This document shows positions 23,245-36,500 of a stretch of 64,000 nt of DNA, one piece after another (the first letter of the stretch is position 1; every line of letters begins with the position of its first letter). Both the position numbers and the translations under genes were made by a program. Below the pieces are notes generated by a model. The model was given only the letters and a program-made list of their open reading frames with translations. It was not told where the DNA came from and did not search any database. The DNA lies in contig NC_054873.1 of NCBI RefSeq assembly GCF_018320785.1, positions 20,798,196 through 20,862,195 of the forward strand, given 5' to 3'. The stretch is from Cheilinus undulatus. Its lineage: Eukaryota; Chordata; Actinopteri; Labriformes; Labridae.

Positions 23245-26200
23245 CTCCTCACTAACCGGAACTACTTTCAAAGTGAAAATACACGCGACGGCACAGAAAG
23301 TAGGGCATGACGGAGAAGAACAGATTAACAGTTTTGATGAAAAATAAAACCTTTATTTCCACAGGATTTTTTCTTTGTCATTTATGTTGAAAAATTATCG
23401 AATGTTATTCTTACTGAAAGTGTGAATAATTTACAAATATTGAGGGAGTATACAGCACAGGTGCAAGTGATATTCGCCTGCCCCTTCACAAATCCCTGCG
23501 CTGATACTTACGGGGCTGCGTCACCGGTTGATACCCAAATTATCAACAGAAAAGGTTAAGTGCCTGTCTGAAATGGAAGCTGTACCACTTTACTGGAGTA
23601 AAAAGATTAATAATCATTTTTTATAGGCTATAGATTTGTGATTCATTTTCTGAGGTTATAAATTTTATTATATGATGGAATGACCTGTCTTAAAAAAGCA
23701 TGATTTCACTTAGTTTTGCCAGAAAAAGACTACAAATTTAAGTTTCCGTTTTCCTTTTTTAAAAGAGAGCCAAAGGTCGTTTTGCAGCATTTTTTTTTTT
23801 AATCAGCAAGGCTTCTTTTGAAAAATTGCTCATTTCTGCCCCCCTATGCAAGTCACTTTTTGGGTCATTTTAGACCATTTTGCTTGAATTGGAAACAAAA
23901 ATGTTCATAAAATATTTGTTTAAAGCCCTTATCAGTGCATTGAAAAAATAACATGACTGCCTTGAAAGATATAATATTTCCTCTACTTTCATCTCTTCAT
24001 AGAGACAAAAGTGTTTATTTAGTTTGTATCTCTTTTCCATTATATTTATGATATTACCTCTATATTATCATACTTGTTTTTTTTAAATAGGAATCTTCAA
24101 GAAATCTCATGATGTCTTTATTGTCTTGACCAATATGTCAGTGCCTTTTTTTTTTCAAACGTGGCTAGTTTCAATTTTCCATGTATTTAAATTATTTAGA
24201 CTACTCTTCCTTTTATAGTCAGACCTGTATCTCTGAATATTTAGCAGACAGAACCTCTTCCTTGCATCTGTTTTGGCATGTTAGACTTCCTGACAGTGAT
24301 GCATTATGCTCCACTGGACTGTAAATGTGTCTGTAATTTACTTAGAGTTTTAAATGCAGTAATATCATATAGGCAACAGAGTTTGCAGTGGTGACAGGTG
24401 ACATACTTTTCTAAAAATACATGTAAACCCGCCATATGTCTTTCAGTCGAGGAACAGTATGCTATGGTACATATGCTCAACCGATACAGTTGTGCCATGC
24501 ATGGCTCTGTAAAACATGGGATCGGATGAAGGACATACTGTACCACATTAAACTAGATCCACCAACAGTCAGAGTCAACATATAAATGTTCTCTCCTCCT
24601 TGGGAGACTATCTGGCCATTTAATACATTCAACATGTGCTGTCTCACCTCATTTTAAACTACTGATGGGAAAACTCCACTTTATGTATGTATAAATACAT
24701 AAATACATCTATTTAAAAAACTGAAATATGATTAACATTCCTCAGGTTTATAGCACAATTTTTTCCTCAAAATAATAAAAAGCAAATAATTTAGTATTTG
24801 GCTAAAATATGTGTTTCATTGCAAGGGTTTACCCATCATTAAACCTCTCATTATTTTAATTTGGTGCTAGGAAGGCTGATTGACCAGAGAAGGTGTGACC
24901 AGCTTCACATGAAGGATTTATGCTGTTTTTACCACAACTTCATATTTTTGTGACATGCAGTGATCTGTTGGGAGAAGGAAATTTAATTCCCAATTGGCTT
25001 TCACGCACCTCCCATCCATTTAAGGATTTTTATAGCCATGAGGGGGAAGCCAGCTTGATGCCAGCTGAGCTACCACCTGCAGAAAAATGTCCGCAGCCCT
25101 GAAATATGAATCCAATGACATCCCATGAAATGGTGACAAAAGGTTGCCAGAGGACTTGGCTTTAATGCAGTCATAATGTAAGAACAACTCAGAGTGATTG
25201 TATTGATCTAGGAGCAATATGTGTGATAATTGTGGTCCAATATTCCAGAACAGACAACACATGGACAACAGGTAAAGAACCTAGGTCAAAGGGTCCATGA
25301 ATTATAAATGCTTATGTATTTTCCTGCATGATAACATCTTAAATCAACACAGCACACTTGTTTACAAGTGTGTAGTGTAGTCGTGCTGCAAAAGTGACGC
25401 AATATCTTTGTATAGTATGCAACGTAAAAGTGCTTCATTTTGAGTGTGCAAGCATGCCTCTCCTAGGATGCATTTATCAAAAATGACATTTCACTAGTAA
25501 AACAAAATTTAAAATGAATAATAGAAATAAGGAGAAACAATCATGTGACAAATTTGTATGAGAAAAAAAACTATATAAATCTATTTGAGAAGACATTTTT
25601 AACAAAAAATCACAGTTTTATGGCTTACAGGAGGCTTGACTGTACATTTTGGTACCAAGTATGGACAAACTCTGCTGTGATTTCCTTTCTGTCTCAACAG
25701 CTCCCTCCTGTGGACGACTCTTTGAAATGCCCTGATGGTGTTAACATGCATAAAACGAGTGTTATACACTAAACTGTGGATTAAATGTTGAGTGGTTGCA
25801 CTTAAAACAGACTAAAAATACTTCCTGATGATCCTGCAAAACAGCAAAACAGTTATTGCAATGCTGGTTCAAGGAAATGTTGAACTTAATCTTGACGAAA
25901 TATGTAAAATCATTTTGAATGTAATATTTTTAAAACAGTGGAGCCAGAAAAAAAAAACATTAAAATAAGGTGTATGATTTAATTTAGTTTATTAATTTCC
26001 AAACTGTATTGTATGTGATGTGTCTATAATGTCATGTGAAAATTTTGTCAGTATGTATGTTTTTTGTTTTTATTTTTTCATTATAATTATCATTATTATT
26101 GGCTGTATGTGTAGATTTGGCAGTTAGGACCTGCAGTGTCCCTGGTTTAAATTTCCCATTCTTCCGTGTCTGTATTTCACTGTCATCATCTATATTTATT

Positions 26201-27540
26201 GTGCATATCATTTTGTGTTTATTCCAGCTGGCCTTCTGATATTTCCCGTTGTAGTCTGTTTGGTAACTACAACAAATGCTATAGATCTTATATAAGGTGG
26301 TTGCTGTGGAAATCTCATCTTTGTATCCTCCGGTGTAAACCTGTTTTTCATATATCTTGTGTTGAGAGAGAAGACTGCACAATTATGATATAACAGCAGG
26401 TGGAAATGAGAGGGGTTGCATACTGGAACATAAAAACTGCATCCAATATAAATCAATATCTCTTCATAAAAAGAGAGTTTCTCGCTGTGTCTTAGACAGG
26501 CTGACTCATCCCCAGAGAAATGTACCTTTTTTTACATTCTCATGCACAGCCTAAAAACAACTAACATACCCTCGCCCTGAGCCTAATCTTCATATACAGT
26601 ACAGGGGTTCATGATATTGTGCCCACCTTCTATAAATAAACAGGGCCACATTACAAACGCCCACTTGTGTCTAAGTGGATTACTCTGAGAAAAGCACTTG
26701 TTGAGGGAAGACTTGCACAGATGTAAGTGCTCCTAGAAGTGTCTAATCTGGCCAGACTGCAGAGCAGCAGGCGGCTGCTAACAAGGGTAACTGCAGATTA
26801 AGGTCAGACTGTTGCACAGCAGGCAGACAGGAAGACTAATAAATGCCAAACATCATCATCATCCTTCATCCTGCCGACAAGGGATCTTTGTTCTTTTCAC
26901 AGTCTTAACACTGAAGCCTAAATGTTGGTTTTCGTGTGAGTTTCTAATGTTTTTCTGCACTTAAACTGAGAAACAAAAGTAGCCTCAAGAGCACTCACAT
27001 CACACAGACAGTGAGAACACAGTGTGACTTCAAGCTCCAGGTCACATCCTCTCCTCCACAGCCTCTCCTCTCTGTGTTTGTCTGGAGCAGGTTCAGCCTG
27101 TCCGTGTCTGCAGCCAATCGTGTGACGTTCAAGTCCGAAGCTTGAACATGTGGGACTTCCTGCTGTTCCAAAGCAGAGGACGGACAAACACAAATAGCCA
27201 GCAGAGTCTTTACACAGGACTATTCACTGGGTTTACTGGCAGCACTGCAATGAGTCATTCTTTTCTTTTACTCTTTAAATGAATGACATTATTCAGCTTT
27301 AACATGTGGTGACTTTATTTTTCTCCTAAGAAAGAAAGGTGAGGACATTTTAGCTCTGTTGCACATACAATATCAAACATTTTCTTTCTTTTTAGGAATT
27401 TTAAAGTAGGTTTTAACATCTGTAGTTAAATGAGGAAATAGAAATAATCATGGTAAAATTGATTGTTTTTTTTTTGATGTATTCAGAGAGCTGAAAGAAA
27501 TGTTCAACTTCCTTTATATTTGGTTGGTGGAAACAGACTG
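23245..27540. other. Intergenic region between pkm and parp6 promoters
   Basis: About 4.3 kb separates the two divergently transcribed genes and should contain both promoters. The scattered short reading frames show no recognisable domain or codon-like conservation. A GC-richer stretch near 27000-27200 might be part of the parp6 promoter or first exon. Otherwise I see only AT-rich unique-looking DNA. Confidence 0.5.
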
Positions 27541-27558
27541 AGGATTGTTGCAGGAGAA

Positions 27559-27573
27559 ATGCCATCAAACTGA
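27559..27573 (+). promoter_or_regulatory. Five-codon upstream ORF before the parp6 start codon
   Basis: ATG CCA TCA AAC TGA at 27559-27573 ends four bases before the proposed parp6 ATG at 27578-27580, in a different frame. Such a short, closely spaced uORF commonly lowers or conditions initiation at the main start. Its relevance depends on the start-codon assignment in this exon being right. Confidence 0.45.
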
Positions 27574-27577
27574 ACAC

Positions 27578-30500
27578 ATGGTGAGTTTGAAAGCTTTCCT
27601 TAAGTTTTATGCAGTATCGATATTTTTATCATTATTATTTTTTTTGCTTTTCAAATATCACCAAAATAATGTTTTTAGGTGTGTGTGTGTGTGTGTGTGT
27701 GTCAGTCTCAGTTGATCTGAGCTTTTATTTAGTTCCTGATTTTCTTACTACTCTATGACAGTGGTTCTCTGCTGGTCTAGGCTCATGACCCACCAAAAAC
27801 TCCTTAATGAGATATTTTGACTCCAAGTTCCAAAAATTTCCAACCTCTCAAATTTATTTAATGAAAAAATTTTACAGTTTGGACCTTAGAAGGAACAAAA
27901 TACATGACTGAACAAAGAGAGAGGACTGAACAAGCATGTTTAGAAAGTGCATCAATGCAGACGCCCTGGGAAGAGATGTATGCATTCATTTTTACAAGTT
28001 AACATGTAAAAAGAATAATGGTAAAACCAGCTTTGTTGTCCCATGGTTAAGAAGATAAAAGAAAAGTTGAAATCTCAAGAAAAATACCAAAATATACTAG
28101 GAAAGTTTGGCTGCAGACCCTAGTTCTCAGATACCACCTCTGTCAGAACAGAATTACACACTAAAACTTTAAAATAAGATCGAATTAAACTTCTGGTTAG
28201 GGTCAAAGTAAGGGTTAGGATACCAAAAGGTAAACGCTAAAACCTTACCTCCAAAACGTGATAAAAATTTCCTAAAGCCAACTAAATAGTCTGTTTATGG
28301 GAAAAACCTTGCTATAGAGCTAAGGCTAAAGCTAACAAAGTTACGTGAGCTGCGTAAGCTATGTAGGTAATGTAGCCGAAGACTGTAAACCTTTTGTAAT
28401 TCTAACGCTCTCATAAACCCATATATTTCTAAAATGCATATTTTCTTGGCTTCTTAAGCCTTTTTCTGACAGAGGAGGACATAGACAGAGCCGGGAACAG
28501 GGAGGAGAGAATGGAGGAGACGTGTGGGAAAGAGGCCACAGGTCGGACCTGAACCCAGGCCCCCCACTTACATGGGACATGACCAAACCAACAGGCCTCT
28601 GTGCCCTTCATAAACCCAAATATTATTCAAGTAGGAAAGCTATGTAAATGATGTAGCTAAAGCTAACATAGTTAAAGCTAATGAGGCTACATTAGCTATG
28701 CCAGCTATGCTACGTTTATGAAAGCTGACTAAGCTGCATCCCGACCCACCAGTTGAGAATCATTGCTCTACAGTATCATATTCAATGTCTCTGGGGGTTT
28801 GGACTAAATGAAGGACAAAAAAAGATGACTGAATGAGCTCTGAAGAGATGTACATTGCCTACAGTAGATCCTCACTGTTGACAGTGTTTAGAGGAGACAA
28901 ATTAATAAGAAGATCTTTTAACTGGCACATTTTCCTGACAGGAGATGGAGAGTGAACCTTGGACAGAAAGTCAGAGTGATGGGGACAGTGACATGGAGGA
29001 CGATCTGAGTGGCTCAGAAGTAAGACTACTCTTTTAGATTATTTGGGGAATATATTCATAGTGCAGTTTTCTTCACACACCAATAGTAAGACAAGTTTTT
29101 AGAGAAATAGTTTCCCCTTATGTTGTGACTGAAGTTTCTTTGAGGAGTTTTAGCTGGTCATAAAACAGACTGAAAATAACACTGATGCTGCTGTATGAGC
29201 TACGGCAGCAAAATAGATCACCAGAGAGAAAAATGTTTTCTGGCATCAGGCGAAAAAAATGATGATTATATTTTCTTTTCATTTTGGATTGTATGTTAAA
29301 CTCTAAAATAAAGTTAGGTGTTTAGCGAGAAAACTCCACTTAAACATAGAGGCCGCACTCAGGATAGAGATGATTGACCTACTTTGTCCACAGGGGGCAC
29401 CAAAAACAACCCACCAGTAAAATTTTTCACTCGACCACTAGAACTGCCAATGGGTAAAATTTACCCAAGGCTGTTCTTTAATTGTATCTTACTTGGTGTG
29501 TATACAGTTTTAAAGACTGACAGTCTTCCTAAGAGTTTGTTCAATAGCACCTGGTGTCATAATTTATTTTTATTTATTTTTACAACCTAATTTTTTTTAA
29601 ATGGACATTTATATCTAGAACCACCATGCAGGTCAAATTTACCCCATATGAAAGCCTTGATCTTCCCACTGTTTTATTTTACACCAGCAATAAATAGATG
29701 CCGCAATTGAAATACCATATCTCTATTGCAGCAATGCCTAATCAGAAGTCGATAGATATAAAAAAAAGACATTTACCACTGATAAATGTCAAAAGGTAAT
29801 CTCAGTGCTTTTAATAAAGAAGAACACAGTGATGAGAATGTTTCAGAATCAGCAATCAGTCCAAAGATGATTGTACTGGGTGACAGATCATCTTCCAACA
29901 GTGATCTATTTGCTATCTGAGGTTAGTAAGCTGTTCAATGTCAGTGGTTAACTAACATTCCTCGTTCAGTGCCATTTATCAAAATCAAGGCAGTTTAATG
30001 ACAGGTAAATCTGACCCACTGGCTATTTTAGGTATGTAGAGTTTCACGGCTGTTCAAGCGTTAAAAAGCACAAGTTTCTTAAGAGTTAAACTAGTATTTG
30101 AAAACTTCTAAAACAGCCCTGAGCTATAACAAGGATATTAGTAGAATTTTTTTTTTTGGTTTGGTTTCAATTGAAGTGTTCATCCTCGTTTAATATACTT
30201 TTTCTCAGATGTTAAATATTGGGTGTTTATGCTCCCTGCATTTTGAATACAAAGTATCCCAGTCTTTGTCGTATATCTCGGTGCTTTAATCCATCTTCTC
30301 CTACAGAGCTGAGCCCATTGCTCCATAAGCTAACAGAGTTGCGTTGGTCTTTGCAGGAGAGCTGTGTCACTGAATGGTATCACCACCCCCAGCTGGACAC
30401 TGACGTGGAGGCGGTCTGGACTTTATACTCAGACTCTGCTGTCTCAGTCAGGTATGAATGTTTCATCTTGTTCACATCTTTAAGAGGAAAGAATTGCTAC

Positions 30501-33500
30501 AGCTTTTCTTTATTGTCAAAATGTCCTTTATTTCAGGGAGTATGGATCAATTGATGGTGTGGATGTGGACTTGAACTTAAGTACGGACTTTCTGGATGTG
30601 AGTTGAATCTAAAATAGACAGAGTTGTTGCAGTATACTGGCATGTTTCTGGTGTGCTCTGTTTAATGTGATTATGTTGTTTGGTGTCTACAGCAAGACGT
30701 GGCCAAGGCCTGGAGAATTAATCCTTTAGAGCCCATTGTTATCCGTCTGCACTTTTCTCTGTCTCAGTATCTAGATGGACCTGGTGAGCATCAACAACAC
30801 TGCTGCAATCCATACATTTGACTTCAAAGCTCCTGTAAGGACATTTAAAAGAGCAATTAAATGACCTAAAAATAATATTTATATCTTTTTATGACCTACA
30901 CAAGCAAATAAGCCCATCAGCAACAGGATTTAGAATGTCTGAATAGTTGTTTTGAATGCTTGCTAACACTGCTACATGTACAAGGCAAGTTCAGTAAAGG
31001 CATAAAAGGTACTGCTTTGACCACAGGAGACGCCATAATCAATGCAAAGCAAAAGTTGCTTACCGGAGCTTTAATTAATACTGAATGATTGTGACTCTTA
31101 ACGTAAGTAATGTTTCTTGTCACAGCACCTTCAATTGACGTCTTCCAGCCTTCCAACACAGATAATTTCTGCCTTGGGAAGCAACTAAAGAAGTGAGTGT
31201 TCATTGAATATATGTACTGTATATACACAATGCATTCTCAAAGTACTCCCTTCAGTTTTTCAATTTTTTATGTTGTAGCCTGATGCTTCAGTTGAAAAAA
31301 AATATTAAAAATGTATAAAAAATGTATTTAAAAGAAAAAAAATTAAATATTACATTTACATAAGTATTCACACCCTTTGCAAAACACTCGAAATTTAGCT
31401 CAGATTCCTCCAATTTTTCTTGATCATTGCTGAGATGTTTCTACACATTGACTGGAGTCCACCTGTGGTAAAATAAATTGACATGATTTGGATTAAAAAA
31501 GGCATCACAGCTGGCAATGCACATAAAAAAAAAAAACCAAACCATGAGGTCAAAACAACTGCCTGCAGAGCTCAGAGATAGATTCTAGCAAGGCACAGAT
31601 CTGGAGAAGGCTGCAAAAAATCTCTGCTGCACTGAAAGTTCCCAAAAAGCACAGTGGCCTCTAATGGAACAAGTTTGGCACAACCAGGACTCTTCTACGA
31701 GCTGGTCACCAGGCCAAACTGAGCAGTCGGGAGAGAGGCGACCAAGAACCCGATGGTCACTCTGACTGAGCTCTCGAGATCCCTTATGAACATGGGACAA
31801 AGTTCCAGAGGGTCATTGATCATTTCAGGCCTCCACCGATCTCAGCTTATTGCAGAGGGGCTAGACGGAAGCCTCTTCTCAGTGCAAAACACCTGAAAGC
31901 CTACTTGGAGTTTGGAAAAGACTCTAGAGGACAATCAGACTGATAGAAACAAGATTCTGAGCTGTTTGGCCTCAATTCTAAACTTGATGTCTGGAGGAAA
32001 CTATCCCATCCCAATGGTGTAGCATGATGGTGGCAGCATCATGCTGTGGGGTTTTCAGCAGCAGAGACTGCTGAATGAAGCAAAATACAGAAAAAAAGAT
32101 ATCATCAATGAAAGCCTGGTCTGCAGCTCTCAGGACATGAGACTGGGCTGAGGGTTCACCTTCAAACATGACAATGATCCTGAGAACAGCCAAGACAACA
32201 CAGGAGCGACTTAGGGACAACTCTATAAATATGTGAGAGTGGAACAGCCAGAGCCCTGACTTGAACCATATGCAACATCCCTGGAGAGACCTGAAAATGG
32301 CTATCCACTGATGGCCCCCATCCAACCTGACTGAGCTTGAAAGAATTGACAAATAGAACGTCAGAAAAATCTGCAATCCAGGTTTGCAAAGCTTGTTTTA
32401 TCGTATCAAAAAGACTTGAGGCTTCACTTGCTGCCATAGGTGCTTCACTAAGTTCTGAGTAAATGGTCTAAGTACTTTTGTCAATGTGATATCCCATTTT
32501 TTTGAATACATTTCTAAAATTCAGTTTTTACTTTGTCATTATGGGGTACAAGTGTATATTAATGAATTTGAACTGCATTAGGCTAGAACATTACAACTCT
32601 GAAAACAATGAAGATGGTCTGAATACTTTCTGAATGCACAGTTATTATTTCCATTTTTTTAATCAAAAATTTAAACCTTGTCTAAGCATTTATAAGCAAC
32701 AATCTGACAGACTCCTCATTTGTGTTCTCCAGTATTCTCACAATCTTCCTTTCTCGGGAGTGGAAACATTTGACCAATGAGAACATGGTGGTCCGTCAGA
32801 AAAGGAGGCAAAGCTGGTTCAAGCCTAGTGGAACCATCAAGAAGTTTCGAGCAAGACTCAGCATTTGGCTTCCACCATCAAAGTATGTTAACCCCAGCAG
32901 TTCAAATGTTGATTTAAGCTATTCTTGATTTTCTAAACACTGTCTTTCCTCATCATAATTAGGCCGACTGATATCAAGGAATCGGTTGGAGGAAGAATCC
33001 TTTTGCCACCTATGAAACTGAACCGTTTCACCAATCACACCACATCTTACACCATCCAGAATCCCACCGGAGAGCTCTTCACCTACACACCCACCGGAAA
33101 GGTGCTGTCTTATAGATATAAACTCCAGTTCCAAAAAGTTGGGACATCGTGAACAAACAGAATACAGTGATTTGCAAATCCTGCATTGAATGGGCAGATA
33201 GCTTGGATGTAGCTATAGCGGCAGTTTTGTAATGACTGGCATCATTCCTTCCTTTCTTTCAAGAAGAGCTAAGAACCACACTGAAGAGATTGATGTACCA
33301 ACTGGCTCCACTAATGGAGAACAACGATAATGGAAGCCAGACAAGCTCATGTTATGTAGTCTTATTCCCCAGGTTTCAACAGGCCCAATACATCGTATGC
33401 TTTGTTGCTCTGATAAGTACATAATGAATGAACAGATAAACAGACTCTACATTCAATAATCCTGAGAAGTTCTGCCCTTTTCAAACACAGACTATGGGGT

Positions 33501-36500
33501 GTTGCCCAGATGGATACCTCATGTTGTGGATATGTAAAACAGGCTATGGTGTGTCAGCTTAATTCAGAGTCATCATTGCAAAGTTCAGAAGTGAGCATCT
33601 GTAGTGTGGTGCAGGGGTGTATTAGTACCAATGGCATAGGTAACTTTAACACCTTTGCAGACACCATCAGACCTGTCCAAAGAGTTGACTGGGCCCCTGA
33701 AAACCTCAGTAAACGGGTCCTCTCCAGTTGTGATTTATTGATGATATCAGTACATGTGTGTTGAATCAGTAGCACTGGTGTTAAGAGTCCTGGCTAATAA
33801 TTAGTTCATTTTGGACATGAAAGGTGTGTCAAGCTATCATTGGGTTCTGATGTTCAGATTATTGATTTCTGCCACTTTTTGACCGATTTTCATCACTGTT
33901 TCTGCCCATTGCTATATTTGTTTCCCCATCAACCCATTTTTGCAACTTGTAGCCAATTTTTGCTACTTTTAAAACCTATTTTCATGAGTAAAGCTGCCCA
34001 TTTTTGCCCCTTTTTGACACTTTTAACCAAATTTTGCCACATTTTAAGACTTTCTGCCATTTTTACAGCCCATTTTTGCAACTTTTTTCTTTACTTAACT
34101 CATGTCCCATTTTTGCCTCTTTTGACTCATTCGTGCCACTTATAAACACTTTGCACTACTTATTTTTGCTAATTTTTTTGCTACTTTCAACCCATTTCTG
34201 CCATTTTTTACTTTACTTAACTCATTAGAGTTCCTTCTGCTGGTTTCCCAACATTTGTGCACATCATGCACAAATGCCTGTTTTGATGTATAATATTACC
34301 AAATAGTTTTGTCAATGTGCCCATTCACGTTGTACACAAGTACGCTACTGTACTTAAGTAAAAGTACAGTTACACTGGTTTAAATTTACTTAAGTAAAAG
34401 TACTGATCCATAAATCTACTCAATTAAAAAGTATTTAATTCAAAAGAATATGCACTACGTGTCCTTTAGGAGTACCTAAACTCACAGGTGGAAACTCTAA
34501 CTTGGTGGAAAACTTCACTCATGGTGCAAATATGTCACGCATCAAAAACAACAATCCACCTGAAACATGAGCAAAAGAACCCCAGCACTGATCACTGGAG
34601 TTTAAATCAACTCAGAGATGTTTACCCTGAGGTATCTTCACTCCAGCTACTTTGGGATATGATGTTGAATCATTCTCTCTCTTTGTGCTGCTATTAAGTC
34701 AACAGAGGTGGAAAAGTACAAGAGTATTGCACTCAAGTAAAAGTACAATTTTTCTGGTAAAAAACTTACTTGAGTAGACAGACAAGTGCTCATTTTGACA
34801 TGTACTCAAAAAGTACAAACACACAGAACTACTCAATTACAGTAATTGGAGTAAATGTAGTTAGTTATTTCCAACCCCTGTATATTATACTGCAGCATAA
34901 ATTAATATAATTTATTTTTTGTCACTTTGATAGGAGTTGTTATTATTCAGGTTGAATATAAATCATGGTTATCTTTAGATTAACAGATTAACTTTACAAT
35001 GGACCATGATTTCCCTGAACCCCATGGGCCCTCAGTTGGCTGGCCCAAGAAAGCATTCCACTTTATCTGCCCTTACAAGTGGCATTTGGCACCATTACTA
35101 TTGGGAGGTACATACAGGTTTTGGAGCAGCATATGCCTTCATCCAGATGATAACTTCTCCAGGGACATCCCTGAATATTTTAGCAAGACAATGCAAAGCC
35201 AAATCCTGCATGAGATACAACAGCATGGCTTCACAATACCAGAGTGTGGGAACTAGAGTGGTTTGCATACAGTCCAGACCTGTCTCCTACTGAAATTGTG
35301 TAACCTAGGCACTGATGAACAACTCAAGATGTACATCAAGAAGGAATGGGAAAAAATGTGTCTTTTAGTAGCAGTAGTAGTCTTCAGTAGTAGTCTTTTC
35401 ACACCCCAGAAATTTGATGATGAAATGATGTAACAGCAATAAACATGCCCCTGTCCCAGCTTTTCGTACTGGTTTTATTCTTTAACACAACATTAGGATT
35501 TCTTTAGACACTGGGATTAGTGCATTTAAAAGTATTATTAACTTTACTACTTTTTGGTTTCTGAGTAAGTTCCTGAGGTGTTGAATTGTATTTTTTGTCT
35601 TGTCCTCCACAGAGGGTGGTGGTGTCAGCAGTCAAGTCTTCAGCACAGCTCAACACCAAACAGCTGATTGAACTGCTTTTCTCCTCTCAGGCCATCGGGC
35701 ACTGTAAAAGCACTCCAACTCTGCAGCATGGCTTCTTAGCACAGGTAAAGCATCAGAGAAGTACTTGAAATACAAACACCCGAAAGCCCTAAAATGCTTC
35801 AGATTGGTGTTTCTCAACAATTTTTCTTTAGTTGAAAAATGTTCAAATTGTTGCAAAATGTTTGACAAACATGTTCAAACTATTTAATTATTCATCAATC
35901 CTCATAAAAAGCAGCTGAAAAGGTGCAATTTTAGCTCAGTGGTTAAACTTAAGTGTGCATTTAAGTGGCTAAAGCCCTGAAGCAGTGAGCACCAGGTTCA
36001 GTTCCCACCCTACACTTTTTACTGCATATTAACCCCCTCTTTGTCATCTCCATTTTGACTCTATCCACTGTCCTGCCCACTCAATTAAGCCAAGAGAATA
36101 CTCCAAATCTCTAAAAAGTCTGGAATTCAAAAGGGGCTGATGTAGTTCAGTCCACAGAGAGAACCAGAGAGTAGATGGTTCAAGTCAGACCAAGTAGAGT
36201 AATTTTGACTGGTTGCTGGATCGGTTCAAATTTAGAGCAAGCTTAGAGCTTAGGGCACTCATCTGTGTTCAACCCCTCACCCTGACATCTCATATTAATG
36301 CCCACAGGGTCATTTATGTGCATGCGTATATATTTAAGGCCTATGTGTGTAGCAAGCACGTTCACACGTAGACAAAAAGAGGTCCAAGCATCTGCCCTTC
36401 TGACCCACAAGACCACTTTGACCCTGCCCCCTCTGAGGTGGGCAGGTAGAAATATGAGGTGGGCGGTTTTACGTGTGGGGGAGGGATTAGGGCATCGAAA

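Larger units (their letters stand above)
28766..32732 (+). other. parp6 5' introns
   Basis: Between the small 5' coding exons, introns hold a possible piggyBac-like remnant (29420-30060) and a Tc1-like copy (31226-32642). Other intron sequence shows no nameable features. Confidence 0.6.
33118..35480 (+). mobile_element. Badly decayed mariner/Tc1-type element, interrupted by other repeats
   Basis: The left part (CTCCAGTTCCAAAAAGTTGG, then GGACATCG...GTGATTTGCAAATC) matches the terminus of a very common fish mariner-like family. Parts of the transposase region recur at about 33600-33680 and 35060-35290, for example TTTTAGCAAGACAATGCAAA and AACAGCATGGCTTCACAATA. The right end CCCCTGTCCCAGCTTTTCGT is at about 35450. 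Between these lie a T-rich tandem repeat and hAT-type MITEs, and sequence around 33250-33545 that partly recurs near 37750-37880. The whole unit fills one parp6 intron. Confidence 0.6.

Noticed and set aside
33840-34228. Frames of about 75-100 codons rich in Phe, His and Leu
   Set aside because: They are translations of a degenerate tandem repeat and carry no domain.
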